Source: Domibacillus robiginosus
GTDB lineage: Bacteria > Bacillota > Bacilli > Bacillales > Domibacillaceae
Length of the DNA stretch: 54,833 nt
NCBI RefSeq assembly: GCF_000966195.1
Contig: NZ_LAHL01000028.1
Location: 1-54,833 of the forward strand
Reading direction: 5' to 3'
The position numbers and the translations under genes are program-made. Below are positions 34,648 through 43,368 of the stretch, piece by piece; the first letter of the stretch is position 1; every line of letters starts with the position of its first letter. The notes under the pieces are model-generated. The model did no database searches, had not been told where the DNA came from, and saw only the letters and a list, made by a program, of their open reading frames with translations.

Positions 34648-35392
34648 CTAAATCAACAACTGAGGCTCCTGGCCAAATGTTTCTTCAAGTGATGAAAGAA
34701 TTCTTATATTGTGTTCAATACATTGTTCTTTTGTCCAAGCTGCCATTCTTTTTGTTGCAAATCCAGCTGGATCAAAGACATAAATTTGATTGTTTTTTTC
34801 GTCCGTTTATCCATCCAGATGAATCTGCTGAAAAAAACGGAAATTCTAAAAGAAGATTGCTTGAACCGCCTAACCAATGGAAGTTCTGTTCTGGATAACG
34901 GCGAAAGACTTCTTTGAAGAGTTTTCTCTTTACTTCATCTTGGTATTTTGGACCAGCCTGTTTTCCAAGTAAAACAGTTCCTCCAATAGCAATCAGCTCA
35001 TGGTCTTCTTGAACAATTCGATCCAAGCTATCCCAATCACTTCGATGCCATTTTTGAGTGTCACACTGCCAAACAGGAATAGGCCTTTTACCAGTGAGCT
35101 TAGTGAGCAGCTCATAGTTTATTTCAGATTGATTTGGATCATTAATTACATCCAAATTAAAATAACCATGAATTTTTTCATGGTTAGCATTAATAAACTC
35201 TGCATATTCTTCAATCGTAATTTGTTCTTCATTACATCCTTTTTCAAGTCTGTTATACAGTGTAAAAGCACCTGAATCTACTAATAAACGTATTTCAGCT
35301 TCTTGAAGCTTTTGGAGCCAGTCGTCTAAATTCTTTTTTCGCCTTAAGTAAAAATAAGAATTTAGCAAAAATCGAACCTGTTGTGACCTCAT
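34648..35392 (-). pseudogene. TGT/DpdA-like (tRNA-guanine transglycosylase fold) protein, frameshifted
   Basis: Dropping one base from the seven-base run at 34793-34799 joins two frames into about 247 residues: SSGWINGRKNNQIYVFDPAG and on to 34648. The protein reads as a TIM barrel with TGT-like motifs: LLVDSGAFTLYN (compare TDSGGFQ), HGYFNLDVINDPNQ, RPIPVWQCDT, NFHWLGGSS and ADSSGW. Enzymes of this fold swap guanine for 7-deazaguanines in tRNA; DpdA relatives do so in DNA of phages and islands. The frame begins only 3 bp from an IS left end, so its 5' end may be missing. DpdA-type activity is inference. Confidence 0.55.
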
Positions 35393-35394
35393 GG

Positions 35395-35666
35395 TGGAGC
35401 GTCTACACTTATCTGGACAGAAAAATTAAGGTCACGTACACTTGACCTAAAACAGATGAGGAGCTCTAACTATGACAAAGCGAGAACGCCGCACATTCAC
35501 GCCCGAGTTTAAAAAGCAAATGGTGCAGCTGTACCAGAATGGAAAAACGAAACGAGCTATTATTGATGAATATGATCTGACTCCGTCATCTCTTGACCGG
35601 TGGATCCACCAGGATGAAACCTCCGGTTCTTTTAAAGAGAAAGACAACCGGTCTCCTGAACAGCAG
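35395..35666 (+). mobile_element. Left-end fragment of an IS3-family element (copy 1)
   Basis: Begins TGGAGCGTCTACACTTATCT, identical to the left end of the complete copy at 36870. It includes the first 65 codons of orfA (ATG 35472) and breaks off after the codons for NRSPEQQ, where regulator copy 2 begins. The remaining ~940 bp are absent. Confidence 0.85.
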
Positions 35667-36228
35667 TGCGGGCATCTGTATATCTGTATCCCCAAATTTG
35701 GGAAATCAGAGTTTCTCTTGTGATCACTTGATTCCGGTGGCTCAAGAAGTGTTCAAGAAGATGAAACTCTTTTTGAGTTAATAACAAGAGAACACCCTCG
35801 TAGGATACCTCATACATTTCCCTATTTAACACTAAACCTTTAAAATGAATCTCATTAACGTTTTTAAATCCTTCTCTTCTTAGATTAGCTTTAATTTTTG
35901 CTAATAAAATTTCCTCATCTATTGGCTTATTCATAAAATCATCCACACCCGCATGAAGACCGTCTAAAATAGATTTCCTATCATCACTTTCAGGTAAAAT
36001 GAGAATCGGAATAGGGGATATACTTTTTACTTTCTTACAGGTTTCCAGCCAATAATTAGATAAAGATGTTGGATCAAGAACGAGCAAGTCAATCACTTCG
36101 TTTTGTATCATATGTATAACTTCATTTTCGGAAGCTGCTTGTAAACACCTTATATTTTCCCTCACTAGGAATGAATCAAGGGAATTAACTGTTGGTTCTT
36201 CAATTCCTGATATAAGAATGGAATACAA
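35667..36228 (-). pseudogene. Orphan response regulator copy 2, 3' end lost
   Basis: Paralogue of the regulator at 21309-22016, starting at TTG 36228 after AAAGGAGGTG. It is readable to WGYRYTDARTA, where the sequence runs into the IS3 fragment, so the recognition helix and wing of the DNA-binding domain are gone. The receiver is more degenerate than copy 1: the acidic pair is absent (LISGIEEP) and the conserved Thr is Pro (ILPES), though Asp52 remains. The frame runs on into IS sequence for nine residues. It is unlikely to bind DNA. Confidence 0.88.
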
Positions 36229-36279
36229 AATAGCACCTCCTTTATCACTAGAAATAATTTTTTAATTAATTATGAATAA

Positions 36280-36301
36280 AAATTGTGCAGAAATAATGGA
36301 G
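36280..36301 (-). promoter_or_regulatory. Tandem 11-bp box upstream of regulator copy 2
   Basis: Read toward the gene: CTCCATTATTT, CTGCACAATTT, spacer TTATT, -10 CATAAT. Nearly identical to 22070-22091 through duplication, so it is not an independent instance. Confidence 0.55.
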
Positions 36302-36372
36302 TTTCTGTTTTTTCGTTTAAATAACAAAAAGAGGGCAATATATTTAAGGAAACAATTTTCCAAGGAGGTTTT

Positions 36373-36702
36373 ATGATGAATCACAATTTTCATGACTGTA
36401 TCAAAGCTTGCTTAGAGTGCCTGGAAGCTTGTAACGTATGCTATGACAAGTGTTTATCTGAAGAACATGTTCATATGATGACAGAATGTATTCGGTTAGA
36501 TCGTGAATGTGCGGAAATTTGTTCACTGGCAGCCCAATCCATGCAGAGAAACAGCCCATTTGTAGCGCAAATCTGCCAGCTTTGTGCAGACATCTGTGAA
36601 GCATGCGGAAACGAATGTAAGAAGCATGAACATGATCATTGTCAAAGATGTGCTGAAGCTTGTTTTAAATGTGCTGAAATGTGCCGCAATATGGCTTCCT
36701 AA
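36373..36702 (+). CDS. Four-helix-bundle copper-binding protein (DUF326, Csp-like), copy 2
   Basis: 109 residues, or 108 if the second ATG (36376) is used; AAGGAGG precedes both. It is nearly identical to copy 1 at 22168, with all cysteines retained (CLECLEACNVCYDKC, CQLCADICEACGNECKK). The DNA differs at many third positions, so the duplication is old and the protein has been kept under selection while its neighbours decayed. Cytosolic Cu(I) storage is the likely role. Confidence 0.9.
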   Translation: MMNHNFHDCIKACLECLEACNVCYDKCLSEEHVHMMTECIRLDRECAEICSLAAQSMQRNSPFVAQICQLCADICEACGNECKKHEHDHCQRCAEACFKCAEMCRNMAS

Positions 36703-36733
36703 TATCTCAACTCTAGAAAAAAACAGTATAAAG

Positions 36734-36770
36734 AACTGCCTCCTTACCTGTATCAAGATAAGGGGCAGTT
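36734..36770 (+). terminator. Terminator after Csp copy 2
   Basis: AACTGCC (36734-36740) pairs with GGCAGTT (36764-36770), with inner CCTTA/TAAGG; followed by TTTT. Confidence 0.85.
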
Positions 36771-36824
36771 TTTTCATGGTGTTTCGCGTTTTTTCAAGCG
36801 ATATAGCGAGAGGTATGGGTCGTA

Positions 36825-36869
36825 TTAGTTACCTTTCTTATTTACCTTCTCTGCTTTCATGTAGTAATC
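36825..36869 (-). pseudogene. Last 14 codons of a second spoIIP
   Basis: Reads DYYMKAEKVNKKGN then TAA. The C-terminus of the intact spoIIP is EYYWKAEKVNGEGR. The rest is cut off by the IS3 left end at 36870. Confidence 0.75.
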
Positions 36870-36945
36870 TGGAGCGTCTACACTTATCTGGACAGAAAAA
36901 TTTAGGTCACGTACACTTGACCTAAAACAGATGAGAGCTCCAACT

Positions 36946-37230
36946 ATGACAAAACGAGAACGCCGCACATTCACGCCCGAGTTCAAAAAACAAATGGTGC
37001 AGCTGTACCAGAATGGAAAAGCGAAACGAGCCATTATTAATGAATATGATCTGACTCCGTCATCTCTTGACCGCTGGATCCGCCAGGATGAAACCTCTAG
37101 TTCTTTTAACGAGAAAGACAACCGGTCTCCTGAACAGCAGGAGCTTTTAAAACTCCGCAAGGAAAATAAACAGCTATTAATGGAGAATGATATTTTAAAG
37201 CAAGCAGCGCTGATCATGGGACGAAAGTAA
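36946..37230 (+). CDS. IS3-family OrfA (helix-turn-helix, leucine zipper)
   Basis: 94 residues from ATG 36946. It has an N-terminal helix-turn-helix of the IS3 OrfA type (RRTFTPEFKKQMVQLYQNGK) and a C-terminal coiled coil (ELLKLRKENKQLLMENDILK). It is intact. In active elements a -1 frameshift near its end fuses it to OrfB. Confidence 0.9.
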   Translation: MTKRERRTFTPEFKKQMVQLYQNGKAKRAIINEYDLTPSSLDRWIRQDETSSSFNEKDNRSPEQQELLKLRKENKQLLMENDILKQAALIMGRK

Positions 37231-37232
37231 AT

Positions 37233-38065
37233 GTCATCAAACGAAACCAAGACAAATACTCGGTATCAGCAATGTGCAGCGTCCTAAAAATCTCACGTAG
37301 TACGTACTATTATGAGGCCAAGGAACGTCAGTCAGAAGAAGACGTAACAGGCGCTGTCACAGAGATTTTTGAACAAAACCGAAGTGCCTACGGCACGCGC
37401 AAGATCAAAGTCGTACTGAACAGGCGTGGCTTTACGGTTTCCAGAAGGCGTATTGGCCGCATCATGAAGGAACAAGGGCTTGTTTCTTCCTATACGGTGG
37501 CACAGTTCAAGCCGCAGAAAGCCCCCTGTAATGAGTCAGCTTAGGTAAACGAATTAAAATGTGGATTTCAGCAGACAGAAGCAAAAAAAGTAGTCGTCAG
37601 TGATTTAACATACGTCAAAGTCAAAAAAAATGGCATTACGTATGTACCTTTGTCGACCTCTTTAACCGCGAAATCATTGGCTTCAGTACAGGACCAAACA
37701 AAGATGCGAACCTTGTCGCATGCGCTTTTTCTTCTATTCAAGGTGATCTGCGAGATATCCAGCTGTTCCACACCGACCGTGGCAGTGAGTTTAAAAATCA
37801 GCTCATCGATGAAACGTTAGCGGCCTTCCAGATTGGCCGTTCTTTAAGCATGAAAGGCTATCCATATGATAATGCCGTGGCGGAAGCCACGTTTAAAATC
37901 ATCAAAACAGAGTTTATCAACCAAATGAAATTTGATAGCCTGGAGCATCTTGCGCTTGAATTCAGTGACTATGTCAACTGGTTTAACAAGCTGCGTATTC
38001 ATGGAACACTAGGCTATGTAAACCCGATTGAATACAAACAATCGTCCCTTAAAAAAGCTGTCTGA
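37233..38065 (+). pseudogene. IS3-family OrfB transposase, frameshifted
   Basis: The integrase core is spread over several frames. The first (to 37544) holds the HTH_21 part (EQNRSAYGTRKIKVVLNRRG). The DDE core follows in other frames (VVVSDLTYVKVKKK, HTDRGSEFKN, KGYPYDNAVAEATFK). One break is the eight-A run at 37623-37630, where nine A would restore KKKWHYVC; another lies near 37544. Asp, Asp and Glu of the catalytic triad can all be seen but not in one frame. Confidence 0.85.
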
Positions 38066-38083
38066 TTTAGTGTTGACAATCCA

Positions 38084-38741
38084 CCAAGACCTTTCAAAAA
38101 CGGTACTCAAGAATAAGGTTCGTAAGAACACCAATAAAAATATTTCAACAGCCGTAGCGGAAAGAAAAGCGCTTGAACTATTTGAAGCGGCTAAGCACTC
38201 TTATCCGGCCGTTCCTTCGACGGACGTCTTATGCGAACAACTTAGATCTTATGCAAAAAGGTATCAGAAACTTCTTCGTGAGAAGGACCAGTGTATAAAA
38301 AATATGATTCCCCTGGCTGAAATTCGTGAGGAATATAAAATCATTCTCAGCTTTCCAGGGATTGGTCCTAATACAGCAGTTCGTCTTATGGCATAAATCG
38401 GAGATATTCACCGGTTTGATAACCATAAGCAGTTGAACGCTTTTGCGGGCATTGATATACGCCGCTTTCAATCAGGAAAAACCTTTTTCAAGGACAAAAT
38501 TAATAAGCGCGGGAATAAGCACTTGCGGAAGCTACTCTTTCTTATTGTCCAGAACATGATTAGACTCCGGCATTTCGGACAAAATCACATTGTCGAGTAC
38601 TATGATAAATTAAAAACACAACCTTATAACAAGTGTCATAAAGTTGCATCGATTACCTGTGTGAATAAGCTGTTGAAGAACCTCTTCTACCTTACTGCAC
38701 ACAATATGAACTATGATTACCGGTTGGCCACCAAATCATAG
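38084..38741 (+). pseudogene. IS110-family transposase, C-terminal fragment with in-frame stop
   Basis: The Transposase_20-type C-terminal half is recognisable (FPGIGPNTAVRLMA, stop, IGDIHRFDNHKQLNAFAGID). The TAA at 38394-38396 stands where GAA (Glu) is usual. The N-terminal DEDD domain is absent because the IS3 copy ends at 38083. Inactive. Confidence 0.85.
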
Positions 38742-38910
38742 CTTTACATACATAGTAGTACATTATATTCAAAGGAACTTGGTAAAAAGATTAGAGTCCA
38801 CTAGGTTTATTTGTCATGGCTAAAATCTCTCACTCAGTCTTGCCTGCTCTACCTTATGTAAATGACCTTCTTATCTTAAACAGTTACTCACAAAAACATA
38901 AAAAAAGTGT

Positions 38911-39833
38911 TTGACTAATCGTAAGAAAAAAGGCTATGGCCATATTCGCGAAAAAGTAACGGAAGCAGAACTAAACCATTTTATCGAGGAGCACAAAGAT
39001 CAATACCCTGTTCAGAAAATGTGCGAAGTACTGGCCGTGCCAAGAAGCAGTTACTATGATTCCTTTGAAAAAACAAAGTCAAAGCTTGAACAGGAAAACC
39101 AGGAACTTACAAAGGAGATCCAACGGATTCACCTGGAAAGCAAGGCGCGTTATGGGGCTCCAAAAATCCACAAAACCTTATTAAACAACGGTTTTTGTCT
39201 AAGCCTGAAGCGTGTTCAGCGCTTAATGAGAAAGGCTGGGGTCCGTTCGATTACCAAGAAGAAATACCGTCCCTCCCCCTCAAAAGAAAAGGTTGTGCAG
39301 CTGGATAATCTCTTAAAACGAGACTTTTCTACCTGCACGATCAATGAGAAGTGGGTGGCGGATATTACGTATATTCCTACGGTAAGAGACGGCTGGTGCT
39401 ATCTGGCCTCTGTATTGGATCTGCATTCGAAAGAATTGTTGGCTATTCTTTTTCCCGTTCTATGACTTCGGAATTGGTGATCGAGGCACTTCAAAACGCC
39501 TGTTTTTCTCAAAAGCCCCAAAGGGGCTTAATTCTTCATACCGATCTTGGCTCACAGTACACCAGCAGTGAGTTTACTCAGCATATCCAAAAACATGGAA
39601 TTAAGCATTCTTTCAGCCAGAAAGGCTGTCCTTATGATAATGCCTGCATAGAGTCGTTTCAGGCCATATTAAAGAAAGAAGAAGTTTATCATACGCAGTA
39701 CACAGACTACTCAGCTGCAAAGCTGGCTATATTCCAGTTTATAGAAGGCTGGTATAACCGAAACAGAATCCACTGCGGCATCGGCTATCAAACACCACAA
39801 GCTGTTGAAGACCAGGCTAGAAGATCTGCTTAA
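38911..39833 (+). pseudogene. IS3-family (IS150-like) OrfB, frameshifted; element end at 39873
   Basis: The frame to 39465 carries the HTH_21 and first DDE parts (INEKWVADITYI). A one-base loss near 39440 shifts the rest (IVGYSFSRSMTSELV, HTDLGSQYTS, KGCPYDNACIESFQ) to the next frame, ending at 39833. A terminal repeat ending TGACTCAAATCCA closes at 39873. No orfA is present upstream, so it is a fragment of a different IS3-type element from the two copies to its left. Confidence 0.85.
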
Positions 39834-40056
39834 GACTTAACTTATTTGTGTCCAAATTATTGACTCAAATCCATGGGATAATTACCGTTTTGTTTAGGCT
39901 ATAAAGTTTATTTCTAAATTAAATAATTTTGTGTTCATTTAACGTTTGTCCTTCACTAAATAACGTTGACAAGATAACAACACGAGAATATTGTGGAATT
40001 AAAGTTGCCTAAAGGCAAAAAATTATGCCTATAACAAAAAGATTGGAGGAATCCTT

Positions 40057-40308
40057 ATGACAGATCAGAATCAGATGACTAATTTGTACCTGGCCCAGAT
40101 AGCTCAAAAATTTCTGATACAAAAAGTGGGGATTAAAGGAGACATAAAAAGGCGTTTACTAGATCTTGGTTTTGTCCCCGGCTCTGTCGTAGAAGTATTA
40201 AAAGCAAGTCCATTAGGTGACCCCATATCTTACAGAGTGGCTGGAACAGTCATTGCTTTACGAAAAGAAGAGAGTCAATTACTATTCGGCGAGGTGATCG
40301 AATCATGA
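40057..40308 (+). CDS. feoA: Ferrous iron transport protein A
   Basis: 83 residues, an SH3-like FeoA domain (KRRLLDLGFVPGSVVEVLKA, VAGTVIALRKEESQLLFGEV). FeoA is a small cytosolic partner of the FeoB transporter. ATG 40057 follows TGGAGGAA. The 3' end overlaps feoB by 4 bp, giving coupled translation. I saw no convincing Fur box in the 180 bp upstream. Confidence 0.93.
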   Translation: MTDQNQMTNLYLAQIAQKFLIQKVGIKGDIKRRLLDLGFVPGSVVEVLKASPLGDPISYRVAGTVIALRKEESQLLFGEVIES

Positions 40309-42387
40309 AAGAATATACCATTGCTCTGGCAGGCAACCCGAATACAGGTAAAAGCACACTATTCAATGCACTGACGGGTCTAAAGCAGCATACCGGAAAT
40401 TGGGCTGGAAAAACTGTAACCCTTGCTTCTGGTTATTATCGCTATAAGAACATTCCGTTTAAAATTGTCGATCTTCCCGGTACGTATTCTTTGTTCTCAA
40501 ATTCGGAGGATGAAGAAGTTGCAAGAGATTACATTGTGTTTGGGAAGCCTGATGTCACTTTACTTGTGCTGGATGCTACTTCTTTAGAAAGAAGTCTTAA
40601 CCTAGCACTTCAGGTGTTAGAAATGACAGATCAGGTGCTGATCTGCTTAAATTTGATGGATGAAGCGAAAAAGAAAGGCTTAAAAATCAATGCAAAACAG
40701 TTATCAAAAAATCTTGGTGTTCCCGTTATCCCGATTTCAGCAAGGAATCGAGAAGGTTTTGAACTCTTATCAGATACGTTGCTAAAAATGTGTTCAGGAA
40801 CAATAAAAACGAAGCCTTACAAAATGAAGTATGGAGAAGAAATGGAAGTGAAAATAACAAAGCTCGAAAAGGAATTGATCGAGATTTTGGGTCCTGATCA
40901 TCCTGTCCGCTGGCTCGCAATACGGTTTTTAGATGGAGATTCAAAATTGATTGCTGCACTGAAAAATAAGCTGGTATCCAATGGTAAAGGGGGAGGAACA
41001 CATGAGTCAACAAGAACGCCTGGACGCTCTGGCGGCGGCCACTCCTGCTGAAGAATTAGACCATATACGCGAAAGTATTGTCAGCAACTTGTTTCAAAAA
41101 TCGCGGGAACTCTGCAGCAAATCGGTTGTCATCCAGGATAAAAGCCAGTTGCATAAATCGGAAAAGCTGGATCATATTTTCACGTCGAAAATTTGGGGTT
41201 TCCCGATTATGCTGGGCTTACTGGGAATGGTCTTTTACCTGACAATAGCCGGTGCCAATGTCCCTTCCACCATGCTGGCCAACTTTTTCGGCTGGGTGGA
41301 AGGCTATATTACCCTTGCATTCACAGCTTTAAATGCCCCTGAATGGCTGCATGGTGTCTTAATATTGGGATTATACCGGGGGACTTCGTGGGTTGTCAGT
41401 GTGATGCTGCCACCAATGGCGATCTTTTTCCCAGTATTCGCCCTTTTAGAGAATTACGGTTATTTACCGCGAGTCGCTTTTAATTTGGATCGTCTGTTTA
41501 AAAAGTCTGGTGCCCATGGAAAACAGTCGTTAACGATGGCCATGGGATTCGGCTGCAATGCAGCTGCCATTATGTCAACGCGTATTATTGAATCTCCACG
41601 AGAGCGTATGCTCGCCATTTTAACGAATAACTTTGTTCCATGTAATGGACGCTGGCCCACGCTTATTTTACTCGCTTCTCTGTTTATGGCGGTTGGCTTT
41701 ACCGGCGGGATGCATACACTCGTAACTGCTTTTGTTGTCATGGGAATGGTATTATTCGGTGTAGTCATTACTCTGCTTGTATCGCTGGGGCTGTCTAAAA
41801 CCGTACTCAAAGGCACTCCATCCCACTATACATTAGAGCTGCCGCCCTACCGGAAGCCTAAAATGCTGAATACCATCCTTCGTGCTTCCTTAGACAAAAC
41901 GATTTATGTACTAAGAAGGGCTGTAAAAGTAGCTGCACCAGCCGGGGTTCTCACATGGATGCTTGCCAATATTTATATTGGGGATACTAGTGTACTGCTT
42001 CATTTCGTGCAATTTCTTGATCCGTTTGGGCAATTACTTGGATTGGACGGATTTATTTTAATGGCCTTTATAATCGGGATGCCTGCTAACGAAATTGTCC
42101 TGCCTATTCTCTTGATGGGCTACCTTTCAACAGGTGCCTTAACAGAAGTAGAGGACATGGCCGCGTTAAAGCAGATCTTTTTAGATAACGGATGGACCTG
42201 GCTGACAGCATTAAATATGATGCTGTTCTCCCTTCTCCACTTCCCGTGCGGAACAACATTGGTCAATATCTTTAAAGAAACGAAAAGCTGGAAGTGGACA
42301 TTCGTTGCATTTGCAATTCCAACTGTTATTGCGGTCGCAGTCACGTTTACACTTGCACAAATTGTACGAGGATTTGGCTGGTTGTAA
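40305..42387 (+). pseudogene. feoB: Ferrous iron transporter FeoB, split by a one-base frameshift
   Basis: The first frame (to 41051) carries the G protein domain: GNPNTGKST, DLPGTYSL, NLMDEAKK. The second (open from 40981, internal ATG 41002) carries the gate and pore helices, with GFGCNAAAIMSTR and FVPCNGRWP. Removing one G from GGGGG at 40989-40993 joins them into about 693 residues, the usual FeoB length, and the junction (NGKGEEHMSQQ) lies in the variable linker. Alternatively the halves are translated separately, as ATG 41002 follows AAAGGGGGAGG at good spacing. Both outcomes could still give Fe(II) uptake. The 5' ATG at 40305 overlaps feoA. Confidence 0.85.
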
Positions 42388-42404
42388 TAAGATTTAAACA
42401 AAAT

Positions 42405-42434
42405 AGCCGAAAAGAAAATGATTTCTTTTCGGCT
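42405..42434. terminator. Terminator after feoB
   Basis: AGCCGAAAAGAAA, loop ATGA, TTTCTTTTCGGCT followed by TTT. Confidence 0.88.
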
Positions 42435-42629
42435 TTTCATAACTGATCAAAATCGTTGATTTCTACATTAATAACCAGGATATATTCAATCAATATTTTA
42501 ATTTTTCTATTATTAAAAAAGGATATTAGGTGTTAAAATAAAAACCTTTCTTACGGTAGTCTTTTTAAAGTGTTGGAGCAACCACTCTCCATGCATCTTA
42601 TGCAAAATATATTACAAACAAGTTCTCAA

Positions 42630-43289
42630 TTAAAGATCGATATTTATATTTTTTGCTTTTTCAATACTCTCGCCAGTGCTGTTCACAAGATCACTTGTTA
42701 GAATTTCAATTGATTTAATAGTATCAGTGTTGCTTAGAACAAAACCCATAATGCCTTTTTTAATACTACCTCCTTGTAATTCTCCCGTTAATTCTTCCAG
42801 GTAAATGTCATCTTCCCATGTTTTTTGCTCCCCGCTACTTGTCTTAACAAAAGCCACCGGCGCGAACTTTACGTCTTCATTAGATATATTGTTCACTTCT
42901 ATTCCTACTTTAACAAAGTCAAACTCTTCTTCGTCAGTGTAGGCATGGAAAAAATCAATCATCCTGTAATCGGGAACATAATGCATCACTTTTACGTCTT
43001 TTATAGTCATTTCAACAGCACCAACATTTACTGTTTTGTTCACGTTTTTATATGATTTTAATGTAAGCTCCCCTTTATCGTCGGTGACGGTTTCTCCTAC
43101 TGTCACCAGGTTAAGGTCATCCGTTATTTGCGGATTGGGAACATATACATCTTTCTTTACGTTTTGACCTGATGTTTCCGCTTCGGTACCTGTTTCTACT
43201 TGCTCTTCAAGAACTGAAGTCTCTTCAGTGTCTGTTGATGAACAGCCTGCCAGAACAAACAGTAAAGTCAGGATAAATAATCTTTTCAA
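42630..43289 (-). CDS. Lipoprotein of unknown function
   Basis: 219 residues from TTG 43289, after AGGGGAATT. Signal sequence with lipobox LAGC (Cys near residue 16), a Glu/Thr-rich linker, then a beta-sandwich-like domain (VNKTVNVGAVEMTIKDVKVM, DFVKVGIEVNNISNEDVKFA) of the kind seen in DUF4352/DUF5068 lipoproteins. Anchored on the outer face of the membrane; role unknown. Monocistronic, with a hairpin separating it from the phosphatase gene. Confidence 0.75.
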   Translation of the reverse strand: MKRLFILTLLFVLAGCSSTDTEETSVLEEQVETGTEAETSGQNVKKDVYVPNPQITDDLNLVTVGETVTDDKGELTLKSYKNVNKTVNVGAVEMTIKDVKVMHYVPDYRMIDFFHAYTDEEEFDFVKVGIEVNNISNEDVKFAPVAFVKTSSGEQKTWEDDIYLEELTGELQGGSIKKGIMGFVLSNTDTIKSIEILTSDLVNSTGESIEKAKNINIDL

Positions 43290-43310
43290 AGGAATTCCCC
43301 TAACATTTCA

Positions 43311-43362
43311 GCATAATCAAAGCACCCGCTGCTTTTAGAAAGCAGCGGGGCTCTGATTATGC
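43311..43362 (-). terminator. Long hairpin between phoA-type gene and lipoprotein gene
   Basis: GCATAATCA and TGATTATGC enclose CCCGCTGCTTT and AAAGCAGCGGG. A long strong stem, but no T-run directly after, so it could be a terminator or an RNA-stability element. Confidence 0.65.
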
Positions 43363-43368
43363 TGAATT

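Larger units (their letters stand above)
36870..38083 (+). mobile_element. IS3-family insertion sequence (copy 2), full length but inactive
   Basis: 1214 bp from TGGAGCGTCTACACTTATCT to a right end ending GTTGACAATCCA, whose reverse complement matches the left end imperfectly. No target duplication is visible (flanks ATC and CCA), so the flanks were probably rearranged. Confidence 0.85.

Noticed and set aside
39874-40056. Fur box upstream of feoA
   Set aside because: AT-rich stretches exist, but no match to the TGATAAT-type inverted repeat could be made.
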